Assembly: GCA_020027365.1 (NCBI GenBank)
Contig: JAHRAJ010000014.1
Coordinates: 1 to 40,845 of the forward strand
From: Cenarchaeum sp.
Lineage (GTDB): Archaea; Thermoproteota; Nitrososphaeria; Nitrososphaerales; Nitrosopumilaceae
Length of the DNA: 40,845 nucleotides
Reading direction: 5' to 3'
Below the pieces are notes generated by a model, which was given only the letters and a program-made list of their open reading frames with translations, was not told where the DNA came from and ran no database searches. How positions within the stretch are numbered: the stretch's first letter is position 1; each line of letters starts with the position of its first letter. Position numbers and translations under genes: made by a program. This document shows positions 8,496-18,207 of the stretch, piece by piece.

Positions 8496-9851
8496 ATGGC
8501 CACGGTTTCTGGAGAGATGGCTGTGGAGAATGCAGGCGGCCGGTCGCTGGCCGGGCTGTTTGCCCAGACCCGCAGGCGCACCAAGGAGCTGACAGGCACG
8601 CTTGAGCAGGACGACTTTGTGGTTCAGACGGCCAGGTATACCAGCCCCCCAAAGTGGCATCTGGGACACGTCAGCTGGCTGTACGAGGTGGTGTTGGGCA
8701 AGGCCGACGAGCGGTATGTCCCATGCTCCGCAGGTTTTTCATCGTACCTAAACTCGTACTACAACCAGTTTGGCCGGCCCCACGACAAGGGGGCAAGGGG
8801 GGTCGTCTCGCGGCCCACACTCGACCAGATACTGTCATACTTTGAGGAGATCAACCGCAGGGTGACAAACCTGCTAGAGAGCGGCCGCGCGGACGAGGGG
8901 ACGAGATCGCTTTTGATCATGGCCATGCATCACGAGTGCCAGCACCAGGAGCTGATGGTGTACGACCTGCAGCACCTGCTGGCCGATGCGTACAAGCCCG
9001 TCCGCAAAAAAGGGCGGGGGCGGCCCGCAAATCCGGGGGCGGGCGCGGACGGGCGTCGGCGTGGCGTCCCGTCCATGGTGGACATACCAGGCGGGATGTA
9101 CAAGATGGGGCATGGCGGTGACGGATTTTGTTATGACATAGAGCTGCCCGAGCACGATGTATACCTCAACGACTATGGGATTGGCGCATACCCGGTCACC
9201 AACGGCGAATATCAGAGGTTTGTCGAGGAGGGCGGGTATGGCGACTTTCGGTATTGGCTGTCAGACGGGTGGGAAAAGGTTGTCGAAAACGGGTGGGCCG
9301 CCCCCATGTACTGGGAAAAGGCGGACGGACGGTGGTCCACCCGTGACTTTGCAGGCCTGCGCCGGATAAACCCGGCAGAGCCGGTAGTACACGTGAGCTT
9401 TTACGAGGCCGACGCGTTTTGCAGGTGGGCCAAGGGGAGGCTCCCCACCGAGGCAGAGTGGGAAAAGGCCGCGTGCTGGGACACGAAACGCGGTGCAAAG
9501 ACCGCGTTTCCGTGGGGCGATTCGCCCCCCACCGAGGAGAACTGCAACCTTTTAGAGTCGTACAGGTGGACGGCCTCTGAGATCGGCAGCTATCCGTCAG
9601 GCAGGAGCAGCTTTGGATGCGAGCAGATGATCGGAGACGTGTGGGAGTGGACCGCCTCTGAGTTTGTTGGATACCCGGGGTTCAAGTCGGGGTTTGACGA
9701 GTATAACGACAAGTGGTTTACGGGTCAAAAGGTGCTCAGGGGCGGCTCGTTTGGGACGCCGGCCATGTCCATCCGCGGAAGCTACCGCAACTTTTTCAGG
9801 CTGGACGAGAGGTGGATGTTTTCGGGGTTTAGATGCGCACGTGACGCCTAG
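8496..9851 (+). CDS. egtB: EgtB-like sulfoxide synthase (ergothioneine)
   Basis: Non-haem iron enzyme that joins hercynine to cysteine or gamma-glutamylcysteine with O2 to give the sulfoxide precursor of ergothioneine. The N-terminal DinB-type domain carries the iron ligands: WHLGHVSWLYE (His58 likely) and HHECQHQE (His146 and His150). The C-terminal formylglycine-enzyme-like domain starts around VDIPGGMYKMG and shows the typical PVTNGEYQRF, RLPTEAEWEKAA, GDVWEWTAS and VLRGGSF blocks up to GFRCARDA. A Lys/Arg/Gly-rich linker (about 167-190) joins the domains. Length 451 is normal; there is no methyltransferase domain, so it is not the fused OvoA form. TATA box at 8464-8472. The hercynine-forming egtD lies directly downstream on the opposite strand. 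Confidence 0.92.
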   Translation: MATVSGEMAVENAGGRSLAGLFAQTRRRTKELTGTLEQDDFVVQTARYTSPPKWHLGHVSWLYEVVLGKADERYVPCSAGFSSYLNSYYNQFGRPHDKGARGVVSRPTLDQILSYFEEINRRVTNLLESGRADEGTRSLLIMAMHHECQHQELMVYDLQHLLADAYKPVRKKGRGRPANPGAGADGRRRGVPSMVDIPGGMYKMGHGGDGFCYDIELPEHDVYLNDYGIGAYPVTNGEYQRFVEEGGYGDFRYWLSDGWEKVVENGWAAPMYWEKADGRWSTRDFAGLRRINPAEPVVHVSFYEADAFCRWAKGRLPTEAEWEKAACWDTKRGAKTAFPWGDSPPTEENCNLLESYRWTASEIGSYPSGRSSFGCEQMIGDVWEWTASEFVGYPGFKSGFDEYNDKWFTGQKVLRGGSFGTPAMSIRGSYRNFFRLDERWMFSGFRCARDA

Positions 9852-9888
9852 CCGCAGGCTTGGCATGCGTGTGGCCGCACCGCCGGCG

Positions 9889-11046
9889 TCAGGCCGTCCG
9901 CCCGAACAGCACGACGGCAAACATCCTCTGCGGATCCTGCCACAGTCCGGCCACCTCGAATCCGGTTTTGGAGGCCATGCCGCGTATGTCGCTTACAGAA
10001 AACTTGTGAGAGCTCTCCGTGTGTACAAGCTCGCCGCGGGCAAGCGTCAGTGACATCCCGCCCGCCCCCGGGATGCTCACATGCTGGTCGCGCAGGGAGC
10101 GGATGTGCATCTCGATGCGCCGCTTTTGTTTGTCATATACAGGGTGGTGTGCAAAGGCGTCGAGATCAAAGTCTGCCCCCAGATCGCGGTTTATCCGCGC
10201 CAGCACGTTTAGGTTGAACCGGGCCGTGACACCCCGCGAGTCGTCGTATGCGCGCAGGATCACGGCGGGATCCTTTACCAGGTCCAGCCCCATCAAGAAC
10301 AAATCGCGGCGGCCCATGGAGTCACGAACATTGCCAAGAAACGCCTCGCCTTCGTCCGGCTCAAAGTTGCCAAAGCTTGATCCAAAAAATGCAATCAGGT
10401 TGCGCGTCTCTCCCGGGACGCCCCTCTGACGTCCGCGCAGATAACGCAGTCCGTTCTCGTACGTGTCCACAATCCCGGTTATGCGCAGTCTCGGGTATTG
10501 CCCGACCAGCTCTGACGCGCTGTCCTCCAAAAACGGGGATATGTCAATCGGCACATACTCCACCTCCGACTGCGACGCGTGCAGTATGTCCAGAATGTGG
10601 CGCGTCTTGAGCGACGAACCGCTGCCAAGCTCGACCAGTCGGAACTCCCCGTCAAGGATGCCGCCGAGATCCTCGGCCATTTGTGACAGTATGGACGCCT
10701 CTGTTCGCGTCTGGTAGTATTCGTCAAGGCCGCATATCTCTTCAAACAGTCGAGATCCCCTCGAATCATAAAAGAACCGGGGGTTTATCGATTTCGGGGT
10801 CTGCCGCAGGCTGTATGACAGGTCCTCTGCCATGGTCTTTTCCCTGTGGCCGTTTTCGGGCCGCATAAAGCACAGGTTTTCGCCCGCCACATGCACGCGG
10901 TGGCCAGAATCCGGGCCGTCTGGCACTGTATCGGGGTGTTGTTGCCGTTGCTGCTGTTGTTGCTGTTGCAGCCGGTGATGACGGTTATGGTGTGTATCGG
11001 GGGTAACTTTTGCAGCCGTGGAAGCAGCAACCCTCTTTTTTTCCAA
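9889..11046 (-). CDS. egtD: EgtD histidine N-alpha-methyltransferase with poly-Gln N-terminus
   Basis: SAM-dependent methyltransferase that trimethylates histidine to hercynine, the first step of ergothioneine synthesis. The SAM motif is VELGSGSSLKTRHILD (about 138-153); other family blocks are NPRFFYDSRGSRLFEEICGLDEYYQTRTE, FFGSSFGNF, FLMGLDLVKD, and the C-terminal HTESSHKFS. The conserved domain begins around residue 72, giving the usual size of about 315 residues; before it lies a 70-residue extension with seven Gln in a row (27-33) plus His-rich sequence. A TATA box about 27 nt before the TTG at 11046 supports translation of the extension; an ATG at residue 61 or 72 is the alternative. 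The gene converges on egtB, with 37 nt between the stops. Confidence 0.9.
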   Translation of the reverse strand: MEKKRVAASTAAKVTPDTHHNRHHRLQQQQQQQRQQHPDTVPDGPDSGHRVHVAGENLCFMRPENGHREKTMAEDLSYSLRQTPKSINPRFFYDSRGSRLFEEICGLDEYYQTRTEASILSQMAEDLGGILDGEFRLVELGSGSSLKTRHILDILHASQSEVEYVPIDISPFLEDSASELVGQYPRLRITGIVDTYENGLRYLRGRQRGVPGETRNLIAFFGSSFGNFEPDEGEAFLGNVRDSMGRRDLFLMGLDLVKDPAVILRAYDDSRGVTARFNLNVLARINRDLGADFDLDAFAHHPVYDKQKRRIEMHIRSLRDQHVSIPGAGGMSLTLARGELVHTESSHKFSVSDIRGMASKTGFEVAGLWQDPQRMFAVVLFGRTA

Positions 11047-11068
11047 GTATCATGCGGATTTTCCGTTG

Positions 11069-11077
11069 GCATAAATG
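11069..11077 (-). promoter_or_regulatory. TATA box of egtD
   Basis: Element catttatgc on the minus strand is centred about 27 nt before the TTG at 11046 and decides in favour of the longer, poly-Gln-containing product. Confidence 0.5.
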
Positions 11078-11197
11078 CCTTGTGATGTAAGGTGATGCAA
11101 CGGCCGGACATCATGGTCGTCAACGGCGGCGGCGGTGGCGGCAATCCGGTCACGGCCGCGGTTGTCGCGTCACATACGCACCTCCCCGCGCCGTGTT

Positions 11198-11204
11198 GAT
11201 ATAC
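11198..11204 (+). promoter_or_regulatory. TATA-like box of the ABC ATPase gene
   Basis: gatatac is centred about 24 nt before the GTG start at 11225. Confidence 0.4.
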
Positions 11205-11224
11205 AGGCGGGATGAACGCCCACC

Positions 11225-12388
11225 GTGGCAAAAAACATCCTCAAAGTACGCAGGCTCGTCAGGCACTTTGCCGCAAGGCAGTCCCTGCTACCCGGCAGGC
11301 AGGGGCGGGGCGGTGGCGTCACAAGGGCGGTGGATGACGTGTCCATCGATGTGGCCGAGGGCGAGGTGCTCGTCATCGCGGGCGGGTCTGGATCGGGCAA
11401 GTCAACCCTTGCGAGGCTGATCATGGGGGCAGAGGTGCCCGACTCGGGATCTGTTTTCTTTGAAGGACGCCAGACGGCCGGCGAGGGCGCGGTCAGAATA
11501 CGCCTCGGATGCCAGATGGTTCACCAAAACCCGTACGACTCGATAAACCCCGCCATGAGGATTGGTGACATAGTTTCAGAGCCGCTGGAGATACACGGTC
11601 TGGGCGGCGATGCCGCCGGACGGCGGCGCAGGGTTGTCGAGGTGCTAAGGGAGACAAAGATGGAGCCCGTCGAGGAGGTGATCGGGAAATATCCGCACAT
11701 GCTGTCCGGCGGCCAGAGGCAACGCGTGGTCCTAGCACGCGCGCTTGCGCCACGGCCCAGGATGATAATCGCCGACGAGCCGGTATCCATGCTAGACGTT
11801 TCCATCAGGTCCGAGATACTGGAGCTGATAAGGGACATGTGTGGTAGGCACGGCATCTCTGTCATGTATATAACCCACGATTTGGCCACCGCCAGGCATC
11901 TGGGTGACAGGATTGCGGTCATGTACGGGGGCAGGATTGTGGAGACTGGACGGACTGGTGACGTTCTGGCCCGGCCCCGACACCCATACACCAGGGCGCT
12001 TGTTGACGCGGTGTCCACGCCGGATCCTGCAAACAGGCTGAGAAAAAAGACGGTCAGGATTAACGACGGTGATCATGGCGGTGGCGGCCAGAACAGCGAA
12101 TCGCCCCGCGGATGCCGGTTTGTGGACAGGTGTCCTTGCGCGGTAGACAGGTGTGCCGCCGAGGAGCCCGAGCTTGTCGACATCGGAGGCCAGAGGTCTA
12201 CTGCGTGTTTTGTGGATATTGGTCAGACCGCGGGCGGCCGCAGACGACAGCCGTCGCCGCCGCCACCACCACAAGCCCACGGCCAAAACCGCGGTACGGG
12301 CAAAGGTCCACGGGGGGTGCCAGCAGGCGTTGTTGCAGACGCCGTTCAAACGGAAAAAGACGGATCGTCCGTCACCACGCAGTCCTGA
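11225..12388 (+). CDS. Peptide/opine-type ABC transporter ATP-binding subunit
   Basis: Membrane-associated ATPase of the oligopeptide/dipeptide (OppF/DppF-like) import family. Walker A is GGSGSGKST, the Q-loop region VHQNPYDSINPAMRIGDI, the signature LSGGQRQRV, Walker B MIIADEPVSMLDVS, and the switch His is in YITHDL. The C-terminal oligopeptide-transporter domain carries the usual Cys cluster (CRFVDRCPCAVDRC). Beyond it about 60 residues are low-complexity (Pro run, Gly/Lys/Gln), unlike normal family members. No permease, solute-binding protein or partner ATPase is adjacent, so the rest of the transporter must be elsewhere or this ATPase is shared. GTG start with TATA-like element 11198-11204. 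Confidence 0.88.
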   Translation: MAKNILKVRRLVRHFAARQSLLPGRQGRGGGVTRAVDDVSIDVAEGEVLVIAGGSGSGKSTLARLIMGAEVPDSGSVFFEGRQTAGEGAVRIRLGCQMVHQNPYDSINPAMRIGDIVSEPLEIHGLGGDAAGRRRRVVEVLRETKMEPVEEVIGKYPHMLSGGQRQRVVLARALAPRPRMIIADEPVSMLDVSIRSEILELIRDMCGRHGISVMYITHDLATARHLGDRIAVMYGGRIVETGRTGDVLARPRHPYTRALVDAVSTPDPANRLRKKTVRINDGDHGGGGQNSESPRGCRFVDRCPCAVDRCAAEEPELVDIGGQRSTACFVDIGQTAGGRRRQPSPPPPPQAHGQNRGTGKGPRGVPAGVVADAVQTEKDGSSVTTQS

Positions 12389-12597
12389 CGGTTGTTTGAA
12401 CGGCAGGTTTGTCACATGTGCGGCACCGCGATCCACCGCCCGCCGTCCCAAGTGCACGGTGACGTGGCACCGCGCCTGCATGGGGGGGGTGTATGACGGC
12501 CGCCGTCATCGCAATCATCGCAATCCTTGTACCGCCGTCCCCCTCGGCGCACCACAGCAACCCCACACTACGGCAGCCGCCAACGCGTCGTACCCCG

Positions 12598-15500
12598 CTA
12601 GGCAGACGGCGGGCGGGTGGACGGGGATGCAGACGCCACGCGGGGCATGCGTTTGTCCCTGTAGGTAACCACGTGCGATACCCCGTTTTTGGGGAACACG
12701 CCGTAGATCAGCTTGGCCCTTTGCACGACAGAGTCCTTTAGCGAGACCATGATGAACTGGCTCTCGGCCGCCCTCTCTTCGAGTATCTTGGCAAGCCTCT
12801 CCGAGTTGGGGGCGTCCAAATGCGCATCGACCTCGTCAAACAGGTAAAACGGCGACGGCTTTAGCCTCTGTAGCGCCAACACAAACACGATGGCCGCCAG
12901 TGTCTTTTCGCCCCCGCTGATCGAGGTCGACTCCCTCTTGGGCTTTTTGGGAAACTGGATCAGGTACGATATTCCAGAGGAGAATATGTCGTCCTCGTTT
13001 TGCAGCTCCAGCCACGCGTTGCCGTCCGTCATCTTTGTGAATATCTGCCGGATCTCCTTGTCCACCTTGTCAAATGCGTCAAGAAATGTCTGCCTCTTGT
13101 CCTTTTCAATCCCCTCGATAAACCGCACGATTGAATTGCGCTCCTCCTCCAGCGAGTTTTTGCGTGACGACATCGACCTATACCCCGATGACACGTCCAC
13201 ATACGTCTCGGGCGCCTTGGCGTTGAGCGCATCCAGCGAGCGCAGCTCGGCCTGCAACCCGGCCAGCAGCGGTTCGACGTCAAAGGTCTCGATGTCCTCG
13301 CCATATCCGCAGGAATCCAGTATCTGCACCAGCCGGTCGCGCTGCCCATTAAGATCATCCAGATCACGGGACAGCGAGTCAGACCTGCGCTCAAGCGAGT
13401 TTATCTGCCGGCTCAGTGATTTTTCGCGCTCGTGTAGTCCGCGCAGCCCGTCGTCAAACTCCTTTAGGGTGGAGACCGACGTGCCAGACGTGGCGATGAG
13501 TTCCTGCTCGTTTTGCCGCAGCCTTACGACCTGTGCGTTGTACTCGATTTTTTGTCCATCGTATTCCAGCACCTTTGCCTCCAGCTCGGTGCGCTCCTCG
13601 GCAAGCGATCCCAGTTCGTTTTCGGCCGCGGCTATCCTGCTCTGCATGGACGCCTCGTCGGCGCGCGCGGCCCCAAGCTCCGACGAGTGTTTGTTGAGAC
13701 CCTCGAGGATGGCGGTGCGCTCGCCCTCTAGCGCCGCCTTTTTCTTGTTGAGGCCGCCCAGCTCGGCGGCAATCCTGTCGTGCTCATCGTCTGCATAGCC
13801 TACGCGCACCTGGGAGATGCTCCTGTCCAGCTCGGATGCCGACGATCTGGCGTCGGCGGCGGCGGCCTCCAGCACGTGCCGCCGCTCCAGGTATTCGCCT
13901 ATGCGCTTTTCAAACCCGACCAGCGCCTCCCGGATGTCGGTCGCCTTTAGTCGCAGGTCGGTACGGCTCTGCTCGGTGGCCGCCATCTCCTTTTCAGACA
14001 GGCCCAGCCTGCCGCGCGTGGATGCGATCGCATCCTCGGCGCGCCTTGCCATCCTCTTCTTTTTGACGATATACCTGCGTAGCAGCGATATGGACTCGAT
14101 GAGGCCGTCCACAGACGAGCTCAGCGTGATAATCTTGGTCAGCTTGGATATCTTGGAGTTTATGTCAACCACCACCGCGCCCGCCTTGGCCTCGAACAGC
14201 TCCCCGTCAAGGGTTACGGCCCGGTACCCGGCACGGGAGACGCGGTATGCCGCATCACGCGAGTCTGTCAGCACGACGTTGCCAAACAAAAACCTCCCGA
14301 GTCCGTCATACCCGTGCTTGGACCGCACAAAGTCGGACAAAATCCCGACAACCCCCCTGCCCTGGGGCAGATCCATCTCAAACGCGGGAATTGCCTCCAT
14401 CGGGATGATCTTGAGCTTTGGAAGCTTTTTCTCGCGCGCGGCCTCTGCCAGGCCCAGCAGCGTCGCAAAGTCGGGCACCACAAACGCCTTTATCCAGTCC
14501 GCACCGGCGGCCAGGACGGCCCGTTCGTAGCGCGGATCCCACGAGATCATCTGGTATACAAGCCCGTCAATCCCCAGCCGGTGCCGATCCTCTTGCAGCT
14601 GTGCGATGGAGTAATCCTCGTGCATAATCCCCTTTACCACCCTGATCTTGGTCTCATACTGGGCCGCCGCCTTGGTCGACTTTTCCAAAATCTGTCCAAT
14701 CTCCTCAATCTCCGTGTTGATCCTCGCCCTCCGGGCCTCGTGCACCCCAAGCTGCCGACGCAGCTCTGCCACAGAGTCTGCATGGTTTTTCATCTTTTTG
14801 TCAAACCGGTCGAGCAGATCGGCAAACCTCCCAGACTCTGTGCGGTACCTGGACAGGTTTGATGCGGCCAGTGCGGATCTCTTGCCAATCTCGGCCATCT
14901 CCGACTCGATCTTTGATGCGGCAAGCCTTTGTTCGTTCAGTTTTTCGGTCATCAGCCGCGTCCTGCCGTCAATCTCCGTCCTCTTTTTTGCAACCTCGGA
15001 CTGGCGGTCTAGCACCGCGGTGCGCCGCCCGTCAAGTTCGCGCAGCAGCGCGTCGACGCGCCCGCGCTCCCCCTCGTCCCGCCCCACCGCGTCGTGCGCC
15101 GTAGAAACTCGCGATGACGCGTCATCCAACATCCCGCGCGCCTCTTGCACCACGCCCTCCAGCTCCGGCATCCGGGCAGTGGCCTTGGAGATGCGGCGCT
15201 GTGCCGCAAGCATGCGCCCGTTGACCTCTTCGTACGCGCGTATCGCCTTGCCCAGCTCCGAATCAACCGACGACTTTGCCTGCGCATACGCATCGGCCCG
15301 CTCCATAAACCCAGACTTTTCGGCATCAATCTTGCGTATCCGTTCCCGTACCTCGTCGCGCGCAAGCCCCAGCCTACGGTCCTCCGCCTGCACCGTATCC
15401 ATCTCCGCCTTTTTGGCGCCGGCCGACGATCTCACCTCGCGCAGCCTGTTTGCCGCAGATATTGCGTTGAGCCTGTTGATCTCCCCCTCCAGCACGTCGT

Positions 15501-16152
15501 GGCGCATCTTTTGGTTGCGCTCCTCCTCTAGCTCGTCAATCCTTTTTTTAATCTCGCCCATCTTTGCCAGCGCAATCTCCAGCCTCCGGTCGGCCTCGTC
15601 AAGCTGCTTCACGGCCTCTGTCTTTTTCTGGTCAAAGTACGACAGCCCCACAAGATCCTCGATCGTCTGGCGCTTTTCCTCGGGAGAAAACTCGGATATG
15701 CGAGTCACCGTGCCCTGCTGGACGTTGTTGAGCTGGTGCAGCCCGGCGTTTGCCACATCAAGCAAATCCAGTATCTGCGTGCGGTTTGTCTGCTTTTTGT
15801 TCAGATAGTACGTGTTATCCCCCTTGTCGTCCATCTCCCGTGTGACGTCCACGGTGTCTGAATCCACAGGTATCTTGCGGTCAGAGTTGTCAAAGGTTAC
15901 ATTGACACGGGCCAGTTTGGGGCCCCGCCTCGCCGTCCCCTCTATGTCGTGTAACAGCGACCTCAGCCTGTCGACCCTCATCACCTTGGGGCGGTTTTCC
16001 CCCATTGCAAATATCACGGCATCCAGTATGTTGCTCTTGCCGGATCCGTTGGGCCCCGAGATTGAGACCAGTCCGGGCTCAAAGCCCACGGTGGTGTTCC
16101 GAAACCCAAACGACTTGAAGCCAAAAATCTCCACCTTTTTTACATGTACCAC
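12598..16152 (-). CDS. smc: Chromosome segregation protein SMC
   Basis: ATPase that organises and helps segregate chromosomes as a dimer with kleisin partners. The N-terminal head starts VKKVEIFGFKSFGF with Walker A GPNGSGKSN near residue 35. Two long coiled-coil arms, rich in Glu/Arg/Lys/Leu heptads, flank a hinge domain at about 505-660 (LGIDGLVYQMISWDPRYERA to GYRAVTLDGELFEAKAGAV). The C-terminal head has the ABC signature SISGGEKTLAAI and Walker B FYLFDEVDAHLD. Total 1184 residues, a full-length SMC. Translation starts with GTG, with an AT-rich TATA-like element at 16175-16182 about 26 nt upstream. No scpA or scpB lies next to it. Last 15 residues (VASASPSTRPPSA) are a variable tail. Confidence 0.96.
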   Translation of the reverse strand: MVHVKKVEIFGFKSFGFRNTTVGFEPGLVSISGPNGSGKSNILDAVIFAMGENRPKVMRVDRLRSLLHDIEGTARRGPKLARVNVTFDNSDRKIPVDSDTVDVTREMDDKGDNTYYLNKKQTNRTQILDLLDVANAGLHQLNNVQQGTVTRISEFSPEEKRQTIEDLVGLSYFDQKKTEAVKQLDEADRRLEIALAKMGEIKKRIDELEEERNQKMRHDVLEGEINRLNAISAANRLREVRSSAGAKKAEMDTVQAEDRRLGLARDEVRERIRKIDAEKSGFMERADAYAQAKSSVDSELGKAIRAYEEVNGRMLAAQRRISKATARMPELEGVVQEARGMLDDASSRVSTAHDAVGRDEGERGRVDALLRELDGRRTAVLDRQSEVAKKRTEIDGRTRLMTEKLNEQRLAASKIESEMAEIGKRSALAASNLSRYRTESGRFADLLDRFDKKMKNHADSVAELRRQLGVHEARRARINTEIEEIGQILEKSTKAAAQYETKIRVVKGIMHEDYSIAQLQEDRHRLGIDGLVYQMISWDPRYERAVLAAGADWIKAFVVPDFATLLGLAEAAREKKLPKLKIIPMEAIPAFEMDLPQGRGVVGILSDFVRSKHGYDGLGRFLFGNVVLTDSRDAAYRVSRAGYRAVTLDGELFEAKAGAVVVDINSKISKLTKIITLSSSVDGLIESISLLRRYIVKKKRMARRAEDAIASTRGRLGLSEKEMAATEQSRTDLRLKATDIREALVGFEKRIGEYLERRHVLEAAAADARSSASELDRSISQVRVGYADDEHDRIAAELGGLNKKKAALEGERTAILEGLNKHSSELGAARADEASMQSRIAAAENELGSLAEERTELEAKVLEYDGQKIEYNAQVVRLRQNEQELIATSGTSVSTLKEFDDGLRGLHEREKSLSRQINSLERRSDSLSRDLDDLNGQRDRLVQILDSCGYGEDIETFDVEPLLAGLQAELRSLDALNAKAPETYVDVSSGYRSMSSRKNSLEEERNSIVRFIEGIEKDKRQTFLDAFDKVDKEIRQIFTKMTDGNAWLELQNEDDIFSSGISYLIQFPKKPKRESTSISGGEKTLAAIVFVLALQRLKPSPFYLFDEVDAHLDAPNSERLAKILEERAAESQFIMVSLKDSVVQRAKLIYGVFPKNGVSHVVTYRDKRMPRVASASPSTRPPSA

Positions 16153-16174
16153 GGTTTGTCACCGTTTTGGCCTC

Positions 16175-16182
16175 TGATAATC
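16175..16182 (-). promoter_or_regulatory. TATA-like box of smc
   Basis: Minus-strand gattatca, about 26 nt before the GTG start of smc. Weak match, chosen on spacing. Confidence 0.35.
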
Positions 16183-16307
16183 GCTTCGGGACAAGTTTAG
16201 TTGACTAGTATGATAATTATTGTAGCGTTGGAAACCTCGTCGTTTGGGTCGTCAGACGCACAAACGGCGTTTTTCAGCACCGCGGCCATGGTCAGCACAG
16301 GCGCGGG

Positions 16308-17438
16308 CTAGCAGATCTCTTGTTTTTCACCGCCGCCCTGCGCTACAAACCCCTCGCAGGCGGCCTTGGCCTCGACGTCGGACATCTGCTCGATCGGGTG
16401 CTTCATCAGATACGCGCTGGCAGGACGCAGCGGGCCTCCAATCCCGCGATCCAGTGCAATCCGGGCCAGCCGGATTGCGTCTACCACAATCCCGGCCGAG
16501 TTTGCCTTGTCGTCCACGTCTAGGCGGACCTCCATGTTGTACGGAATGTTTGCCCACTGCCTGCCCTCTATCCGCATGAACATCAGCTTTGTGTTGCCCA
16601 GAAACGGGATAAAATCCGACGGGCCCACGTAGATCTGGTCGTCGTCCAGCCGCGTGTCCAGCTGGCTCTGGACGCTCTCGGTCTTTGATATCTTTTTGCT
16701 GACAAGCCTCTCCTGCTCCTTCATGTTCAAAAAGTCCGTGTTGCCGCCCACGTTGATCTGGTACGTCTTTTCAATCCGCGTCCCGCGGTCGTTGCACAGC
16801 TTTGCCAGCGTGCGGTGGACGATGGTCGCCCCCACCTGTCCCTTGATGTCATCCCCAATACACGGGATGTTTTTTTCCTCGAATTTTTTGGCCCACTTTT
16901 CGTCGGATGCTATAAACGACGGTATGCAGTTTACAAACGCCACTCCCGCGTCCAGACACACCTGGGCCCAAAACTCCGTCGCCTTGTCCGAGCCGACCGG
17001 AAGGTACGACACGATGATCTCGGTGCCCGTCTCCCTGATTATTTTTTTGGCCTCCCCGGCCAGTTGCTCGACGGTCTTGGCACTCTGCACGGGCTTTACG
17101 CGGTTTTCCACCCACAGCCCGACCCCGTCAAGAACTGGGCCCTCGTGCACCGTCGCCCTGGTTTTTTGCATCTGATCCGCAGGAATCCAATCCACCATGT
17201 TTGGGTACTGGTAAATCGCCTCGTTGATCGTCCTTCCAATCTTGTTCTCCCCCACGTCAAACCCGCATACAAAGTCAATATCGTGTATGCCATACCCCCC
17301 CAGCCTCTCGTGTATTATGCCGATTACCTGCTGCTCGGGGTTTCTTCTATAGTACTCTATGCCCTGTATGAGCCCCGAAAAGCAGTTTCCAATTCCCACG
17401 AGGCCCACCCTGATGCGGTGACGGTCACCATCAACCAT
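16308..17438 (-). CDS. myo-Inositol-1-phosphate synthase
   Basis: Converts glucose 6-phosphate to L-myo-inositol 1-phosphate with catalytic NAD. In archaea the product feeds inositol-headgroup lipids. The Rossmann NAD site is VGLVGIGNCFSGLIQGIEYY at residues 11-30. Further family blocks are FVCGFDVGENKIGR, VSYLPVGSDKATEFWAQ, FVNCIPSFIAS, IPCIGDDIKGQVGATIVHR, and the catalytic/core region NVGGNTDFLNMKEQERLVSKKISKTESV with DFIPFLGNTK and LDVDDKANSAGIVVDAIRLA. Length 376 matches prokaryotic enzymes. A TATA box lies about 26 nt upstream. Independent of smc, whose start is 155 nt downstream on the same strand. Confidence 0.95.
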   Translation of the reverse strand: MVDGDRHRIRVGLVGIGNCFSGLIQGIEYYRRNPEQQVIGIIHERLGGYGIHDIDFVCGFDVGENKIGRTINEAIYQYPNMVDWIPADQMQKTRATVHEGPVLDGVGLWVENRVKPVQSAKTVEQLAGEAKKIIRETGTEIIVSYLPVGSDKATEFWAQVCLDAGVAFVNCIPSFIASDEKWAKKFEEKNIPCIGDDIKGQVGATIVHRTLAKLCNDRGTRIEKTYQINVGGNTDFLNMKEQERLVSKKISKTESVQSQLDTRLDDDQIYVGPSDFIPFLGNTKLMFMRIEGRQWANIPYNMEVRLDVDDKANSAGIVVDAIRLARIALDRGIGGPLRPASAYLMKHPIEQMSDVEAKAACEGFVAQGGGEKQEIC

Positions 17439-17460
17439 GGCGCAATTACACGCAGAGGGG

Positions 17461-17468
17461 GTTTAAAG
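17461..17468 (-). promoter_or_regulatory. TATA box of myo-inositol-1-phosphate synthase gene
   Basis: Minus-strand ctttaaac centred about 26 nt before the start at 17438. Confidence 0.55.
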
Positions 17469-18207
17469 TTTGCTAACTTGGGCATGCGATCCGGCGGCCG
17501 GTGTCCAATCACGCCCGATTCAGCCGTCACAATCAGGTGTTGCAAGTCAGGCCGCGGTCTGCCAGCACGGCAGAGGGGCGCAAAACCAACAGACGTGCGG
17601 CGGCGGGTCCGGCAGGCAGCCGCACCGTCCAATGGTCGGAGATCATCCAACCGCCGGCGGATCCGACGGATTGGGCGCCGGCGTTTGAGATATACCTCCC
17701 GCCACAGATCACGGCGGTGACGCACTCTGTCGCGCCGGCCGGCGGATGCCGGCGTGCTGTAAAATCCAAAAACATCCGATCGTGGAATCCCGCACATGAT
17801 GGAGCGGCATCCACCTTGCACATGCACGCCGCTCCATCCCCACAACCCCCCAACACAGCCGTTCAAACGCCACGTTTGCACGCGAGCTTTCGTGCCGCGC
17901 GTACCGGACGGCGGTCTCTCTCTTCCCGCCGCCGCCGCCGTCACCGCCGCCGTATCGCCACCACCATCACGCCCCGGACGGTCTTCCTCCCGCCTGCACG
18001 CACCGGCACGGGTTTGGCGGATCATGCGGCCGAGTTTGCCACCCAGCCGGCCAAATTGTTTTTCCGGATGCCGGCGGGTTGGCAAGGGCGGCGCGGTCTC
18101 GCCTGTCAGCGGATCGCCAAACGGATCACCTGCAAACTGGCATCCAGCGGGGCCGTCATCAGATGATCGGCGGCCACACCGCGTTTGCGGCGGTGCCGAC
18201 ACGCGTC
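17469..18207. other. Gene-poor GC-rich spacer
   Basis: About 740 bp with no gene I can support. Open frames on both strands are Arg/Pro/Ala-rich with no domain, no promoter at the right distance and no common start. A GCC-type trinucleotide stretch occurs near 17926-17965. A minus-strand TATA-like gtatatctc at 17688-17697 leads only to a 37-codon Arg/Leu/Ala-rich frame I do not trust. Confidence 0.6.

Noticed and set aside
17357..18202. Long minus-strand frame of about 280 codons across the spacer upstream of the mutase subunit gene
   Set aside because: Arg/Gly/Pro-rich, overlaps the start of the myo-inositol-1-phosphate synthase gene and has no domain; typical of GC-driven open frames.
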